Under the pieces are notes generated by a model. That model worked only from the letters and a program-made list of their open reading frames with translations. It made no database searches and was not told the origin of the DNA. Both the position numbers and the translations under genes were made by a program. Shown here one piece after another: positions 24,076 through 35,800 of a stretch of 64,000 nucleotides of DNA. Source of the DNA: Phymorhynchus buccinoides (Eukaryota > Mollusca > Gastropoda > Neogastropoda > Raphitomidae); contig CM065693.1 of assembly GCA_017654935.2 (NCBI GenBank), forward strand, positions 10,606,276 through 10,670,275, in the 5' to 3' direction. How positions within the stretch are numbered: position 1 is the first letter of the stretch; each line of letters begins with the position of its first letter.

Positions 24076-24250
24076 CAGTGGAACCTCCCTTATAAGACCT
24101 CCCATTATAAGACTCCCTCCCACATAAGACCTACTTCTCCGAGACATTGCCCTTATTTGTAAGTATTAAAATTACCTCCCTTATAAGACCCCTCCTTTAT
24201 AAGACCTCATTTTGGAAGATTTTTGAAGGTCTCATAAGGGAGGTTCCCTG
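24076..24250. mobile_element. TA-flanked MITE with CAGTGGAACCTCCC ends
   Basis: TA at 24074-24075 and 24251-24252. Ends CAGTGGAACCTCCC and GGGAGGTTCCCTG. TA target and CAGT start fit the Tc1/mariner superfamily. Other copies: 28832-29022, 29589-29748, a left-truncated one at 24985-25126, a partial reversed copy at about 53780-53890 and a left end only at about 48490-48545. Confidence 0.85.
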
Positions 24251-24443
24251 TACAATCATACTGGCCTATTCTTTAGTATAACGAGACATCGGCATTGCTT
24301 TTGCCATTTGGTTAGTTTCCTAAATGCACACAGCATAAAACCAAAATAAAATGTGTGACAGTTTAAACAGACGATTTTCGGATGGGAGCGCACTTCTGCT
24401 CAATAAACTGTCTTGACATAATATCCCTTTCCCTGGATGCAAC
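24107..24443 (+). repeat. Direct duplication, unit 1 (~340 bp)
   Basis: Nearly identical to 24985-25322, from AAGACTCCCTCCCACATAAG to TGGATGCAACTA. Only a handful of differences are visible (for example CTCCGAG against CTCTGAG). A 537-bp transposon lies exactly between the units. Confidence 0.85.
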
Positions 24444-24445
24444 TA

Positions 24446-24982
24446 CAGACAAACCTCTATTTTAAGACTTCCAAAATGTCCGGAAAAATCGGTCGTAAAT
24501 TGGAGGGGTCGTATGACGGAGGTTTTCACTGGCAGCCGTAGAAAGAAAAAGTTCAGCACAGTTCATACTCTCTTCTTCATGCACACATACAATGACATTA
24601 AAACTGGATTTGGGTCTTTCCAACTCCATAGGATTGTGCAATCGATGTATTACAGTTTCACTTCGCCGACTTCTGTTAATCACCTCCACTCTCGTCCAAA
24701 GTCAGTGGTTTTCGTGCTTTTCCTACGCTTTCCGCCATCTTTTCTACAACAAGGGAAGCGACTCTGCTTTTAGGCCCTTGACCGTGGTTGTTTCCCTTTG
24801 CTCGAAGTCTATGCAGACAACAACGGTCGTAAAAACCAACAAATTGGCGGTCGTAAGTCGCGTTTTAGAGGAAGTCGTTTAAGAGAGGTCGTTTACATAG
24901 TAAAATGCATCCGTGCCAACAAATCCGGTCTCAAATGAGAGGTGGTCGCTTAACAGAGGGTCGTAAAATAGGGGTTTGTCTG
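24446..24982. mobile_element. TA-flanked element with CAGACAAACCTCTATTTTA ends
   Basis: TA at 24444-24445 and 24983-24984. Inverted ends CAGACAAACCTCTATTTTA and TAAAATAGGGGTTTGTCTG. No transposase frame. Target and end type fit Tc1/mariner-derived MITEs. Its position is the junction of the ~340-bp direct duplication. Confidence 0.8.
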
Positions 24983-24984
24983 TA

Positions 24985-25322
24985 TAAGACTCCCTCCCAC
25001 ATAAGACCTACTTCTCTGAGACATTGCCCTTATTTGTAAGTATTAAAATTACCTCCCTTATAAGACCCCTCCTTTAAAGACCTCATTTTGGAAGATTTTT
25101 GAAGGTCTCATAAGGGAGGTTCCCTGTACAATCATACTGGCCTATTCTTTAGTATAACGAGACATCGGCATTGCTTTTGCCATTTGGTTAGTTTCCTAAA
25201 TGCACACAGCATAAAACCAAAATAAAATGTGTGACAGTTTAAACAGACGATTTTCGGAAGGGAGAGCACTTCTGCTCAATAAACTGTCTTGACATAATAT
25301 CCCTTTCCTGGATGCAACTACA
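24985..25322 (+). repeat. Direct duplication, unit 2 (~340 bp)
   Basis: Second copy of 24107-24443, starting mid-MITE and ending at GGATGCAACTACA. The following GAAAGGCCGGGGTCCAGGGG belongs to a repeat also seen at 28290 and 41180. Confidence 0.85.
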
Positions 25323-25656
25323 CAAAATGAAAAAAATCCCTGAAAGGCCGGGGTCCAGGGGTAATGTCCCCCTGCAGCTGAAGCAAAAATTGATTTATGA
25401 AGGTATTTTAGTTTGCTTTTTCCACAATTCATACAAATGCTTACACACAAAGATGTTTGACAAATTTAAAAAAAGTAACTCCCTTTTCTGGTAAAACTCA
25501 AAAACAGGAAATCCTCGTATACCAGGAAAAGGTGCACCCGTGTTGCTGTCATCTACTATCTTTCTGCCTTACCAGTTCATTCTCCTGCCTTTTTTTTTGG
25601 AGAAACACTTTCAAAACGATTTCCTCCAGCCGAAGTCGGACTTGCTGGGCCTAACT

Positions 25657-25864
25657 CAGACCTGTTTACCCCCTACACAAGTCTTGAGTAGTCTGGATAG
25701 CTAAAATGAGTAGTTTTGGTGTGAAATGAGTAGTCCTCTTCATTAAACCATGAAACAATGTTCACTGAAAATGAGTAATTAGAGCATTATTTTCTATTTT
25801 GAAGAGTAGTAGAGGTCCAAATTGAGTAGAATACTACTCGAAAAGAGTAGAGTAAACAGGTCTG
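25657..25864. mobile_element. Element with CAGACCTGTTTAC ends, copy 1
   Basis: Inverted ends CAGACCTGTTTAC and GTAAACAGGTCTG, flanked by CTAACT on both sides (25651-25656 and 25865-25870), so a 6-base target duplication. Inserted in the repeat family also present at 9943-10250. The second copy at 26184-26613 is interrupted by another element. Confidence 0.85.
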
Positions 25865-26183
25865 CTAACTATTTCTTAGGTGCATAACGGCAGCATGACG
25901 CATCTGTGCTCATAACTGACAGGAAACTGAGCGATCGAAGAAGAAGAAATACTGCAGGGTGGGGGCGGGTGTCAGCCATGACATCAGGTGTAGATTACAT
26001 CGCAGTGTCATTGAAACTGTCAAACTTCTGCAAAAAATAAAAAAAAAGGCAAACATTGATAAACAAAAGGTAAATTAAAAAAAGAAAAGAAAAAAAAGTA
26101 GATTAATAACTAAATACAATAAACAAACAAGGACACAACAAGTGTGAAGTGACATTTTATTTACATGAGACAAAGCAAAACAG

Positions 26184-26613
26184 CAGCTGTTTACCCCCTA
26201 CACAAGTCTTGAGTAGCAGGGCTCCCAGGTACCCCCATTTGGGGGTCTATGAAGTAGTAAAATTCTAAAGGACCCTCTAAAAGAATGTGCAGAGGGTCCC
26301 AGGGATGCACTAGAAAAAATTATTTTTAGCATTCGCAATGCCACTGGGACCCTCTATCCCGCTTCTAGGACCCTCTACACTGTAAGTGAAGGAGTCCCTG
26401 GGACCCCTTGTTTTGCAGGACGATTAGGAACCCTGAGTAGTCTGGATAGCTGAAATGAGTAGTTTGGGAGCCAAATGTGTAGTTGTATTCATTAAACCAT
26501 CAAACAATGTTTACTAAAAATGAGTAATTAGAGCATTATTTCCAATTTTGAATAGTAGTAGAGGTCCAAATTGAGTAGAATACTATTTGAAAAGAGTAGA
26601 GTACACAGGTCTG
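26184..26613. mobile_element. Element with CAGACCTGTTTAC-like ends, copy 2 (interrupted)
   Basis: Same family as 25657-25864 but with a diverged left end (CAGCTGTTTACC) and a 219-bp insertion at 26217-26435. Copy 1 shows the uninterrupted site TTGAGTAGTCTGG. Confidence 0.8.
26217..26435 (-). mobile_element. CAGGGCTCCCA-ended MITE, copy 1
   Basis: Ends CAGGGCTCCCA and GGAACCCTG. By comparison with the empty site at 25682 the target duplication is AGTAG (5 bases, or up to 7 if the ends are trimmed). Three copies in the opposite orientation lie at 42781-42993, 44302-44520 and 47799-48015. All carry AGGGTCC motifs throughout and no coding frame. Confidence 0.85.
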
Positions 26614-27795
26614 AGAAACAAAAAAGGGAAAAGATTCGCGCACATGTCCGAATTTCCCCTATATGCGTAAACTTTTAATCCTCCTTTCTTCCACTTATTT
26701 AGGGTTTTCCGTGCAGAACTTACGCGTCTAATGTGAACCCGCCCTTATTCTTCTCACAAAGCTCTACTAACCTATCAAAACATTCAACCTTTAGTGGTTC
26801 TAAGCACATTGAAGAAACTGTAGGTCAGATAGACGTGTCATTCACGGCACAGTGTTCAGGAGAACGAAAGTATCAAACATCATTCCTACAGGCTTTCCTT
26901 CAATCTGTGGTCTTCATGCTTTTTTTCCTCCTCATCTAAAAAAAAGGAAAAAACAACTATGTTGAAAGGCACAAAACGCCAGTCTATTGCCTTCTGCTCA
27001 AACATTTCAGCTTGTCATCTAATACACCCCCTTTATCGGTGGAGGGGAGGGAAGGGGCTTCTATATCAATCTGATGTTTGTACGATGGCGAAGAGTCGCT
27101 ACAGTGTATTGCAGTACAGGGTTCATACAGATTTTTCTTATTACAATTCACAAACTTTCAAAGACCCTTTATCCTATTTTCAAGGACCTCTCACGACATG
27201 CAATGATGACGACTGATTCGATCATGATCATTCAAGTTGCACCAGTGTAGTCAAAAAATCGATGAAGTCTGCTATATGGAAAATACTATAAGTTAAATTA
27301 AATTGCTTCTTTATCAATTATGGAAGCAAACAGCAACAAAATGTATGGTGTCAATGACTTTTTTAGGCATCAATGACTTTTTCACAAACCATTTCATGAT
27401 TTTCACAGACCAAAGCCAATTTTCAAAGACTTAAAAAGGGCACTCCATTTCTCACAGACTTTCAAAGACCTTCAAAGACTGTGCGAACCCAGGGATCGGC
27501 CCAGTTTTTGCGAAGACTACTGCACCAGAAGAACTTCCTATGGGCAGATGCCACGAGGACACAAACCTTTCTTTCTGTTCTGAATTGGTGGACTATGGCC
27601 ATGCCTTTTGTTTGAACTGTTTAAAGACGTTTGTATTTGTGGTTCCCAGATTGCTTTGTAAAATCACTCAATCGTTGCAGACAGACATGAATTTAAAAAA
27701 AACGCCATATTAAACTTGGCCCATCAAAACTGAACCTATTCATGTGTTTGTGTCTTTTGGATGAGTCCAGCACACATTCTACTCCCACTACTAAC
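26436..27795. other. Unassigned sequence around the first R1 landmark
   Basis: Holds the R1 copy near 26795-26893. A run of TTTCAAAGAC and CACAGACTTTCAAAGACC phrases lies at 27160-27480, part of a dispersed repeat ending TGTGCGAACCCAGGG. No gene recognised. Confidence 0.4.
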
Positions 27796-27912
27796 CTTCT
27801 GTTGTGACCGTAGTTATCCAGATGATCACCACATTAAGTTCAAGGAGGGTCTCGCCAGGCAGCTCAACAGCCCAGGTTGTACCATTAACAATGCTAGTCA
27901 GGGGCGATACAT
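27796..27912 (-). CDS. Possible exon, unidentified
   Basis: On the - strand a 117-base segment lies between CGTTTCAG (acceptor-like) and AAG|GTTAG (donor-like). Only one phase is open; it reads VSPLTSIVNGTTWAVELPGE and continues to a Trp and TTE. Splitting a codon after its first base at both ends, it would be a symmetric phase 1-1 exon, the type used in domain duplication. It lies between two R1 landmarks, roughly where R2 is expected. R2 copies in other units read weakly similar NGTFQTTVTIEE on the same strand but are broken. I do not recognise the family. It could also be a chance open stretch in repeat DNA. Confidence 0.3.
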
Positions 27913-28831
27913 CTGAAACGCACAACGCAGCAACCTTACGCAATGCTCACAATGAAATCTAGGGGAGAATGCGACTTCAACTGGGAATAAAAAAAGATGA
28001 AATAGGGAAGAAGGAATGAAAGAAGAAAGAAACAAAAAAGCAGCATAAGGAATGAAGCATGGAGAAAAAGAACAGGAGTAGGAGGAGAATACTTTTTTTG
28101 GTATAAATTACATACTCACACTACAAACTCTAACAGTAACAATCCAGTTTTGAAAACAGGGTGAGAACTGCCCTGATATTATTTCAATATTATGCTCTCA
28201 TGCAAACTCCCAATTAAATGAAATCCGACTTGAAAGATAAAACTGCTAGGATGCAGATCATATATGCTTGGGTGCAACTCCCCAAAATGAAAAACACACT
28301 GAAAGGCAGGGGTCCAGGGACACATGGCCCCGGTAGGGTACAGGGGCAGAGCCCCGACGGACAATTCAGGGGGGCAACTTAAGAGAGAGATAACAAGACA
28401 GACAGACATCTAAAATGATAGACAGAGACAGTTTGAGTGCGATAAGCCTTGTAAAATTATTACATTGCCTTTGTAAGCTTCCAAGATAGAACAACCAAAT
28501 TCAAAATGCCCCAAATCGCTTGTGGTAATTTATTTTTATTTTTTATGAATAAAAACACACATGAAGTTCAGTTTCTGGTAAAATTAAAAATACTGAAATC
28601 AGTGTAAAACTGAAAGAGTAGCACCCATGTAAAGATGCTAAATTTATCTCACTATCACATATGTATCACTATCACATATCACTGCATAGCTAAAGTCAAT
28701 GCAGCAGAGAGCAGAGGCTGTAGGTCAGATCACAGCGAGTCATTCACAGCGCTCAGGAGAACGAAAGTATCAAAACATCATTCCTACAGCTCTTCTCACA
28801 ATTCAACTACATGATGCTCATTTTGCAAATA
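27913..28831. other. Unassigned sequence with R1 landmark
   Basis: Contains a dispersed repeat (28258-28365, GGTGCAACTCCCCAAAATGA and GGGGTCCAGGG, related to 25320 and 41152) and the R1 copy at about 28699-28796. No gene recognised. Confidence 0.4.
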
Positions 28832-29022
28832 CAGTGGAACCTACATCCCTTATACACCCCCCCCCCCCCCCCTTTATACGACTCCCTCCCACTTAAGACC
28901 TACTTCTCTGAGACATTGCCCCTCTTTGTAAGAATGTCCTCCCTTATACAACTCCCTCCCAGTCCCACTTAAGACCTTATTTTGGATGATTTTTCAAAGT
29001 CTTAAAAGGGAGGTTCCACTGT
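28832..29022. mobile_element. CAGTGGAACCT MITE with poly-C insert
   Basis: TA at 28830-28831 and 29023-29024; ends CAGTGGAACCT and GGGAGGTTCCACTG. Carries a run of about 16 C at 28857-28872. Same family as 24076-24250. Confidence 0.8.
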
Positions 29023-29588
29023 ATGATTACATATCAAAATGACTGTGGGTATAGGCAAAGATTCTAAAAGAGTAAGATGGACTACTTAAGAGTTACAGCG
29101 AACCGGGCTGATAGAGTTATCGTTAGTGGGGTAGTTATACACCATTCACAGCGGCGGCTATCCAAAAACTCATACTGGAATTTGAACGGAGAATTCAACT
29201 GGCCTATCGACGTGTAAATGTGTCACGTTAAAAGGGACATAACCAGTGTTTCTGTCCTCACTACTCATATAGGGAAAAGAGACCGGATGCTTGTCTTCCC
29301 CTATACAGTCTTTGGTATAGGTATGATCAAGGCATATAGAGTTAGAGTACTTACTGCAATCCCTCAAAGAAAAGACAATTTAACAACACTTCTTCAATGG
29401 CAACCACTGATGCCTGAATCAGGTATGGTAGTTTCTAATGTACCATCTTGCTGCTTATGTTCTTATCAGTGTCAGTACTGCTTATTTTAATGAGGCTTTA
29501 TACTGAAATGTCTCTGCCCCTGTCTCATGCCTTGAGATATGAACGCCATCTATTTAAGAATATCGCTCTTGCCTGTCAGGAACTAGTA
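29023..29588. other. Unassigned sequence with R2 landmark
   Basis: The R2-like segment (about 29357-29460, CTGCAATCCCTCAAAG and CTTCTTCAATGGCAACC) aligns with 45868 and 51105. Short open frames here have no recognisable domain. Confidence 0.4.
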
Positions 29589-29748
29589 CAGTGGAACCTC
29601 CCTATAAGACCTCCCATTATAAGACTCCCTCCCATGTAAGACCTACTTCTCTGAGCCATTGCCCTTGTTTGTAAGTATTAAAATTACCTCCCTTATACGA
29701 CCCCTCCCTTATAAGGCCTCATTTTGGATTATATGGGAGGTTCCACTG
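29589..29748. mobile_element. CAGTGGAACCTCCC MITE, short copy
   Basis: TA on both sides (29587-29588, 29749-29750) with perfect CAGTGGAACCTCCC and GGGAGGTTCCACTG ends. Lies 100 bp before the satellite array. Confidence 0.85.
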
Positions 29749-29848
29749 TAGTATATAGCCACAGAAAATGATCTGCTCCCGACTCATCACCAGGGGGCAT
29801 CGGCTGCAGTTTGGGCCTAAAATTACTGCCCTTTCGTGTCGGCAAGGA

Positions 29849-32800
29849 GTAGTGCAACGCCTCCTTCCTTCCTTCCTACACCCGACAATAGGCCACTAGT
29901 GCAACGCCTCCTTCCTTCCTTCCTTCCTACACCCGACAATAGGCCACTAGTGCAACGCCTCCTTCCTTCCTTCCTACACCCGACAATAGGCCACTAGTGC
30001 AACGCCTCATTCCTTCCTTCCTTCCTACACCCGACAATAGGCCACTAGTGCAACGCCTCATTCCTTCCTTCCTACACCCGACAATAGGCCACTAGTGCAA
30101 CGCCTCATTCCTTCCTTCCTTCCTACACCCGACAATAGGCCACTAGTGCAACGCCTCATTCCTTCCTTCCTACACCCGACAATAGGCCACTAGTGCAACG
30201 CCTCATTCCTTCCTTCCTACACCCGACAATAGGCCAATAGTGCAACGCCTCATTCCTTCCTTCCTTCACCCGACAATAGGCCACTAGTGCAACGCCTCAT
30301 TCCTTCCTTCCTACACCCGACAATAGGCCAATAGTGCAACGCCTCCTTCCTTCCTTCCTACACCCGACAATAGGCCAATAGTGCAACGCCTCATTCCTTC
30401 CTTCCTACACCCGACAATAGGCCAATAGTGCAACGCCTCATTCCTTCCTTCCTACACCCGACAATAGGCCAATAGTGCAACGCCTCATTCCTTCCTTCCT
30501 ACACCCGACAATAGGCCAATAGTGCAACGCCTCCTTCCTTCCTTCCTACACCCGACAATAGGCCAATAGTGCAACGCCTCCTTCCTTCCTTCCTACACCC
30601 GACAATAGGCCAATAGTGCAACGCCTCATTCCTTCCTTCCTACACCCGACAATAGGCCAATAGTGCAACGCCTCCTTCCTTCCTTCCTACACCCGACAAT
30701 AGGCCAATAGTGCAACGCCTCCTTCCTTCCTTCCTACACCCGACAATAGGCCAATAGTGCAACGCCTCCTTCCTTCCTTCCTACACCCGACAATAGGCCA
30801 ATAGTGCAACGCCTCCTTCCTTCCTTCCTACACCCGACAATAGGCCAATAGTGCAACGCCTCCTTCCTTCCTTCCTACACCCGACAATAGGCCACTAGTG
30901 CAACGCCTCCTTCCTTCCTTCCTACACCCGACAATAGGCCAATAGTGCAACGCCTCCTTCCTTCCTTCCTACACCAATACAATAGGCCAATAGTGCAACG
31001 CCTCCTTCCTTCCTTCCTACACCCGACAATAGGCCAATAGTGCAACGCCTCATTCCTTCCTTCCTACACCCGACAATAGGCCAATAGTGCAACGCCTCCT
31101 TCCTTCCTTCCTACACCCGACAATAGGCCAATAGTGCAACGCCTCATTCCTTCCTTCCTACACCCGACAATAGGCCAATAGTGCAACGCCTCATTCCTTC
31201 CTTCCTACACCCGACAATAGGCCACTAGTGCAACGCCTCCTTCCTTCCTTCCTACACCCGACAATAGGCCAATAGTGCAACGCCTCCTTCCTTCCTTCCT
31301 ACACCCGACAATAGGCCAATAGTGCAACGCCTCATTCCTTCCTTCCTACACCCGACAATAGGCCACTAGTGCAACGCCTCATTCCTTCCTTCCTACACCC
31401 GACAATAGGCCACTAGTGCAACGCCTCCTTCCTTCCTTCCTACACCCGACAATAGGCCAATAGTGCAACGCCTCATTCCTTCCTTCCTACACCCGACAAT
31501 AGGCCACTAGTGCAACGCCTCCTTCCTTCCTTCCTACACCCGACAATAGGCCACTAGTGCAACGCCTCCTTCCTTCCTTCCTACACCCGACAATAGGCCA
31601 CTAGTGCAACGCCTCATTCCTTCCTTCCTACACCCGACAATAGGCCACTAGTGCAACGCCTCCTTCCTTCCTTCCTACACCCGACAATAGGCCAATAGTG
31701 CAACGCCTCATTCCTTCCTTCCTACACCCGACAATAGGCCACTAGTGCAACGCCTCCTTCCTTCCTTCCTACACCCGACAATAGGCCAATAGTGCAACGC
31801 CTCCCTTCCTTCCTTCCTACACCCGACAATAGGCCAATAGTGCAACGCCTCCTTCCTTCCTTCCTACACCCGACAATAGGCCAATAGTGCAACGCCTCCT
31901 TCCTTCCTTCCTACACCCGACAATAGGCCAATAGTGCAACGCCTCCTTCCTTCCTTCCTACACCCGACAATAGGCCAATAGTGCAACGCCTCATTCCTTC
32001 CTTCCTACACCCGACAATAGGCCAATAGTGCAACGCCTCCTTCCTTCCTTCCTACACCCGACAATAGGCCAATAGTGCAACGCCTCATTCCTTCCTTCCT
32101 ACACCCGACAATAGGCCAATAGTGCAACGCCTCATTCCTTCCTTCCTACACCCGACAATAGGCCTAGTGCAACGCCTCCTTCCTTCCTTCCTACACCCGA
32201 CAATAGGCCAATAGTGCAACGCCTCCTTCCTTCCTTCCTACACCCGACAATAGGCCAATAGTGCAACGCCTCCTTCCTTCCTTCCTACACCCGACAATAG
32301 GCCAATAGTGCAACGCCTCCTTCCTTCCTTCCTACACCCGACAATAGGCCAATAGTGCAACGCCTCCTTCCTTCCTTCCTACACCCGACAATAGGCCAAT
32401 AGTGCAACGCCTCATTCCTTCCTTCCTACACCCGACAATAGGCCAATAGTGCAACGCCTCCTTCCTTCCTTCCTACACCCGACAATAGGCCAATAGTGCA
32501 ACGCCTCATTCCTTCCTTCCTACACCCGACAATAGGCCAATAGTGCAACGCCTCCTTCCTTCCTTCCTACACCCGACAATAGGCCACTAGTGCAACGCCT
32601 CCTTCCTTCCTTCCTACACCCGACAATAGGCCACTAGTGCAACGCCTCCTTCCTTCCTTCCTACACCCGACAATAGGCCACTAGTGCAACGCCTCCTTCC
32701 TTCCTTCCTACACCCGACAATAGGCCAATAGTGCAACGCCTCATTCCTTCCTTCCTACACCCGACAATAGGCCACTAGTGCAACGCCTCCTTCCTTCCTT

Positions 32801-35800
32801 CCTACACCCGACAATAGGCCACTAGTGCAACGCCTCATTCCTTCCTTCCTACACCCGACAATAGGCCAATAGTGCAACGCCTCATTCCTTCCTTCCTACA
32901 CCCAACAATAGGCCAATAGTGCAACGCCTCATTCCTTCCTTCCTACACCCGACAATAGGCCAATAGTGCAACGCCTCCTTCCTTCCTTCCTACACCCGAC
33001 AATAGGCCAATAGTGCAACGCCTCCTTCCTTCCTTCCTACACCCGACAATAGGCCAATAGTGCAACGCCTCCTTCCTTCCTTCCTACACCCGACAATAGG
33101 CCAATAGTGCAACGCCTCATTCCTTCCTTCCTACACCCTACAATAGGCCAATAGTGCAACGCCTCATTCCTTCCTTCCTACACCCAACAATAGGCCAATA
33201 GTGCAACGCCTCATTCCTTCCTTCCTACACCCGACAATAGGCCAATAGTGCAACGCCTCATTCCTTCCTTCCTACACCCGACAATAGGCCAATAGTGCAA
33301 CGCCTCCTTCCTTCCTTCCTACACCCGACAATAGGCCAATAGTGCAACGCCTCATTCCTTCCTTCCTACACCCGACAATAGGCCAATAGTGCAACGCCTC
33401 ATTCCTTCCTTCCTACACCCGACAATAGGCCAATAGTGCAACGCCTCCTTCCTTCCTTCCTACACCCGACAATAGGCCAATAGTGCAACGCCTCATTCCT
33501 TCCTTCCTACACCCGACAATAGGCCAATAGTGCAACGCCTCCTTCCTTCCTTCCTACACCCGACAATAGGCCAATAGTGCAACGCCTCCTTCCTTCCTTC
33601 CTACACCCGACAATAGGCCAATAGTGCAACGCCTCCTTCCTTCCTTCCTACACCCGACAATAGGCCAATAGTGCAACGCCTCCTTCCTTCCTTCCTACAC
33701 CCGACAATAGGCCAATAGTGCAACGCCTCATTCCTTCCTTCCTACACCCGACAATAGGCCAATAGTGCAACGCCTCATTCCTTCCTTCCTACACCCGACA
33801 ATAGGCCAATAGTGCAACGCCTCATTCCTTCCTTCCTACACCCGACAATAGGCCAATAGTGCAACGCCAATTCCTTCCTTCCTGACAATAGGCCAATAGT
33901 GCAACGCCTCCTTCCTTCCTTCCTACACCCGACAATAGGCCAATAGTGCAACGCCTCCTTCCTTCCTTCCTACACCCGACAATAGGCCAATAGTGCAACG
34001 CCTCCTTCCTTCCTTCCTACACCCGACAATAGGCCAATAGTGCAACGCCTCATTCCTTCCTTCCTACACCCGACAATAGGCCAATAGTGCAACGCCTCCT
34101 TCCTTCCTTCCTACACCCGACAATAGGCCAATAGTGCAACGCCTCATTCCTTCCTTCCTACACCCGACAATAGGCCAATAGTGCAACGCCTCATTCCTTC
34201 CTTCCTACACCCGACAATAGGCCAATAGTGCAACGCCTCATTCCTTCCTTCCTACACCCAACAATAGGCCAATAGTGCAACGCCTCATTCCTTCCTTCCT
34301 ACACCCAACAATAGGCCAATAGTGCAACGCCTCATTCCTTCCTTCCTACACCCGACAATAGGCCAATAGTGCAACGCCTCCTTCCTTCCTTCCTACACCC
34401 GACAATAGGCCAATAGTGCAACGCCTCCTTCCTTCCTTCCTACACCCGACAATAGGCCAATAGTGCAACGCCTCCTTCCTTCCTTCCTACACCCGACAAT
34501 AGGCCAATAGTGCAACGCCTCCTTCCTTCCTTCCTACACCCGACAATAGGCCAATAGTGCAACGCCTCCTTCCTTCCTTCCTACACCCGACAATAGGCCA
34601 CTAGTGCAACGCCTCCTTCCTTCCTTCCTACACCCGACAATAGGCCAATAGTGCAACGCCTCCTTCCTTCCTTCCTACACCCGACAATAGGCCAATAGTG
34701 CAACGCCTCATTCCTTCCTTCCTACACCCGACAATAGGCCAATAGTGCAACGCCTCATTCCTTCCTTCCTACACCCGACAATAGGCCAATAGTGCAACGC
34801 CTCCTTCCTTCCTTCCTACACCCGACAATAGGCCAATAGTGCAACGCCTCATTCCTTCCTTCCTACACCCGACAATAGGCCAATAGTGCAACGCCTCATT
34901 CCTTCCTTCCTACACCCGACAATAGGCCAATAGTGCAACGCCTCATTCCTTCCTTCCTACACCCGACAATAGGCCAATAGTGCAACGCCTCCTTCCTTCC
35001 TTCCTACACCCGACAATAGGCCACTAGTGCAACGCCTCCTTCCTTCCTTCCTACACCCGACAATAGGCCAATAGTGCAACGCCTCCTTCCTTCCTTCCTA
35101 CACCCGACAATAGGCCAATAGTGCAACGCCTCATTCCTTCCTTCCTACACCCGACAATAGGCCAATAGTGCAACGCCTCCTTCCTTCCTTCCTACACCCG
35201 ACAATAGGCCAATAGTGCAACGCCTCATTCCTTCCTTCCTACACCCGACAATAGGCCAATAGTGCAACGCCTCCTTCCTTCCTTCCTACACCCGACAATA
35301 GGCCAATAGTGCAACGCCTCCTTCCTTCCTTCCTACACCCGACAATAGGCCAATAGTGCAACGCCTCATTCCTTCCTTCCTACACCCGACAATAGGCCAA
35401 TAGTGCAACGCCTCCTTCCTTCCTTCCTACACCCGACAATAGGCCAATAGTGCAACGCCTCATTCCTTCCTTCCTACACCCGACAATAGGCCAATAGTGC
35501 AACGCCTCATTCCTTCCTTCCTACACCCGACAATAGGCCAATAGTGCAACGCCTCATTCCTTCCTTCCTACACCCGACAATAGGCCAATAGTGCAACGCC
35601 TCATTCCTTCCTTCCTACACCCGACAATAGGCCAATAGTGCAACGCCTCCTTCCTTCCTTCCTACACCCGACAATAGGCCAATAGTGCAACGCCTCATTC
35701 CTTCCTTCCTACACCCGACAATAGGCCAATAGTGCAACGCCTCCTTCCTTCCTTCCTACACCCGACAATAGGCCAATAGTGCAACGCCTCATTCCTTCCT

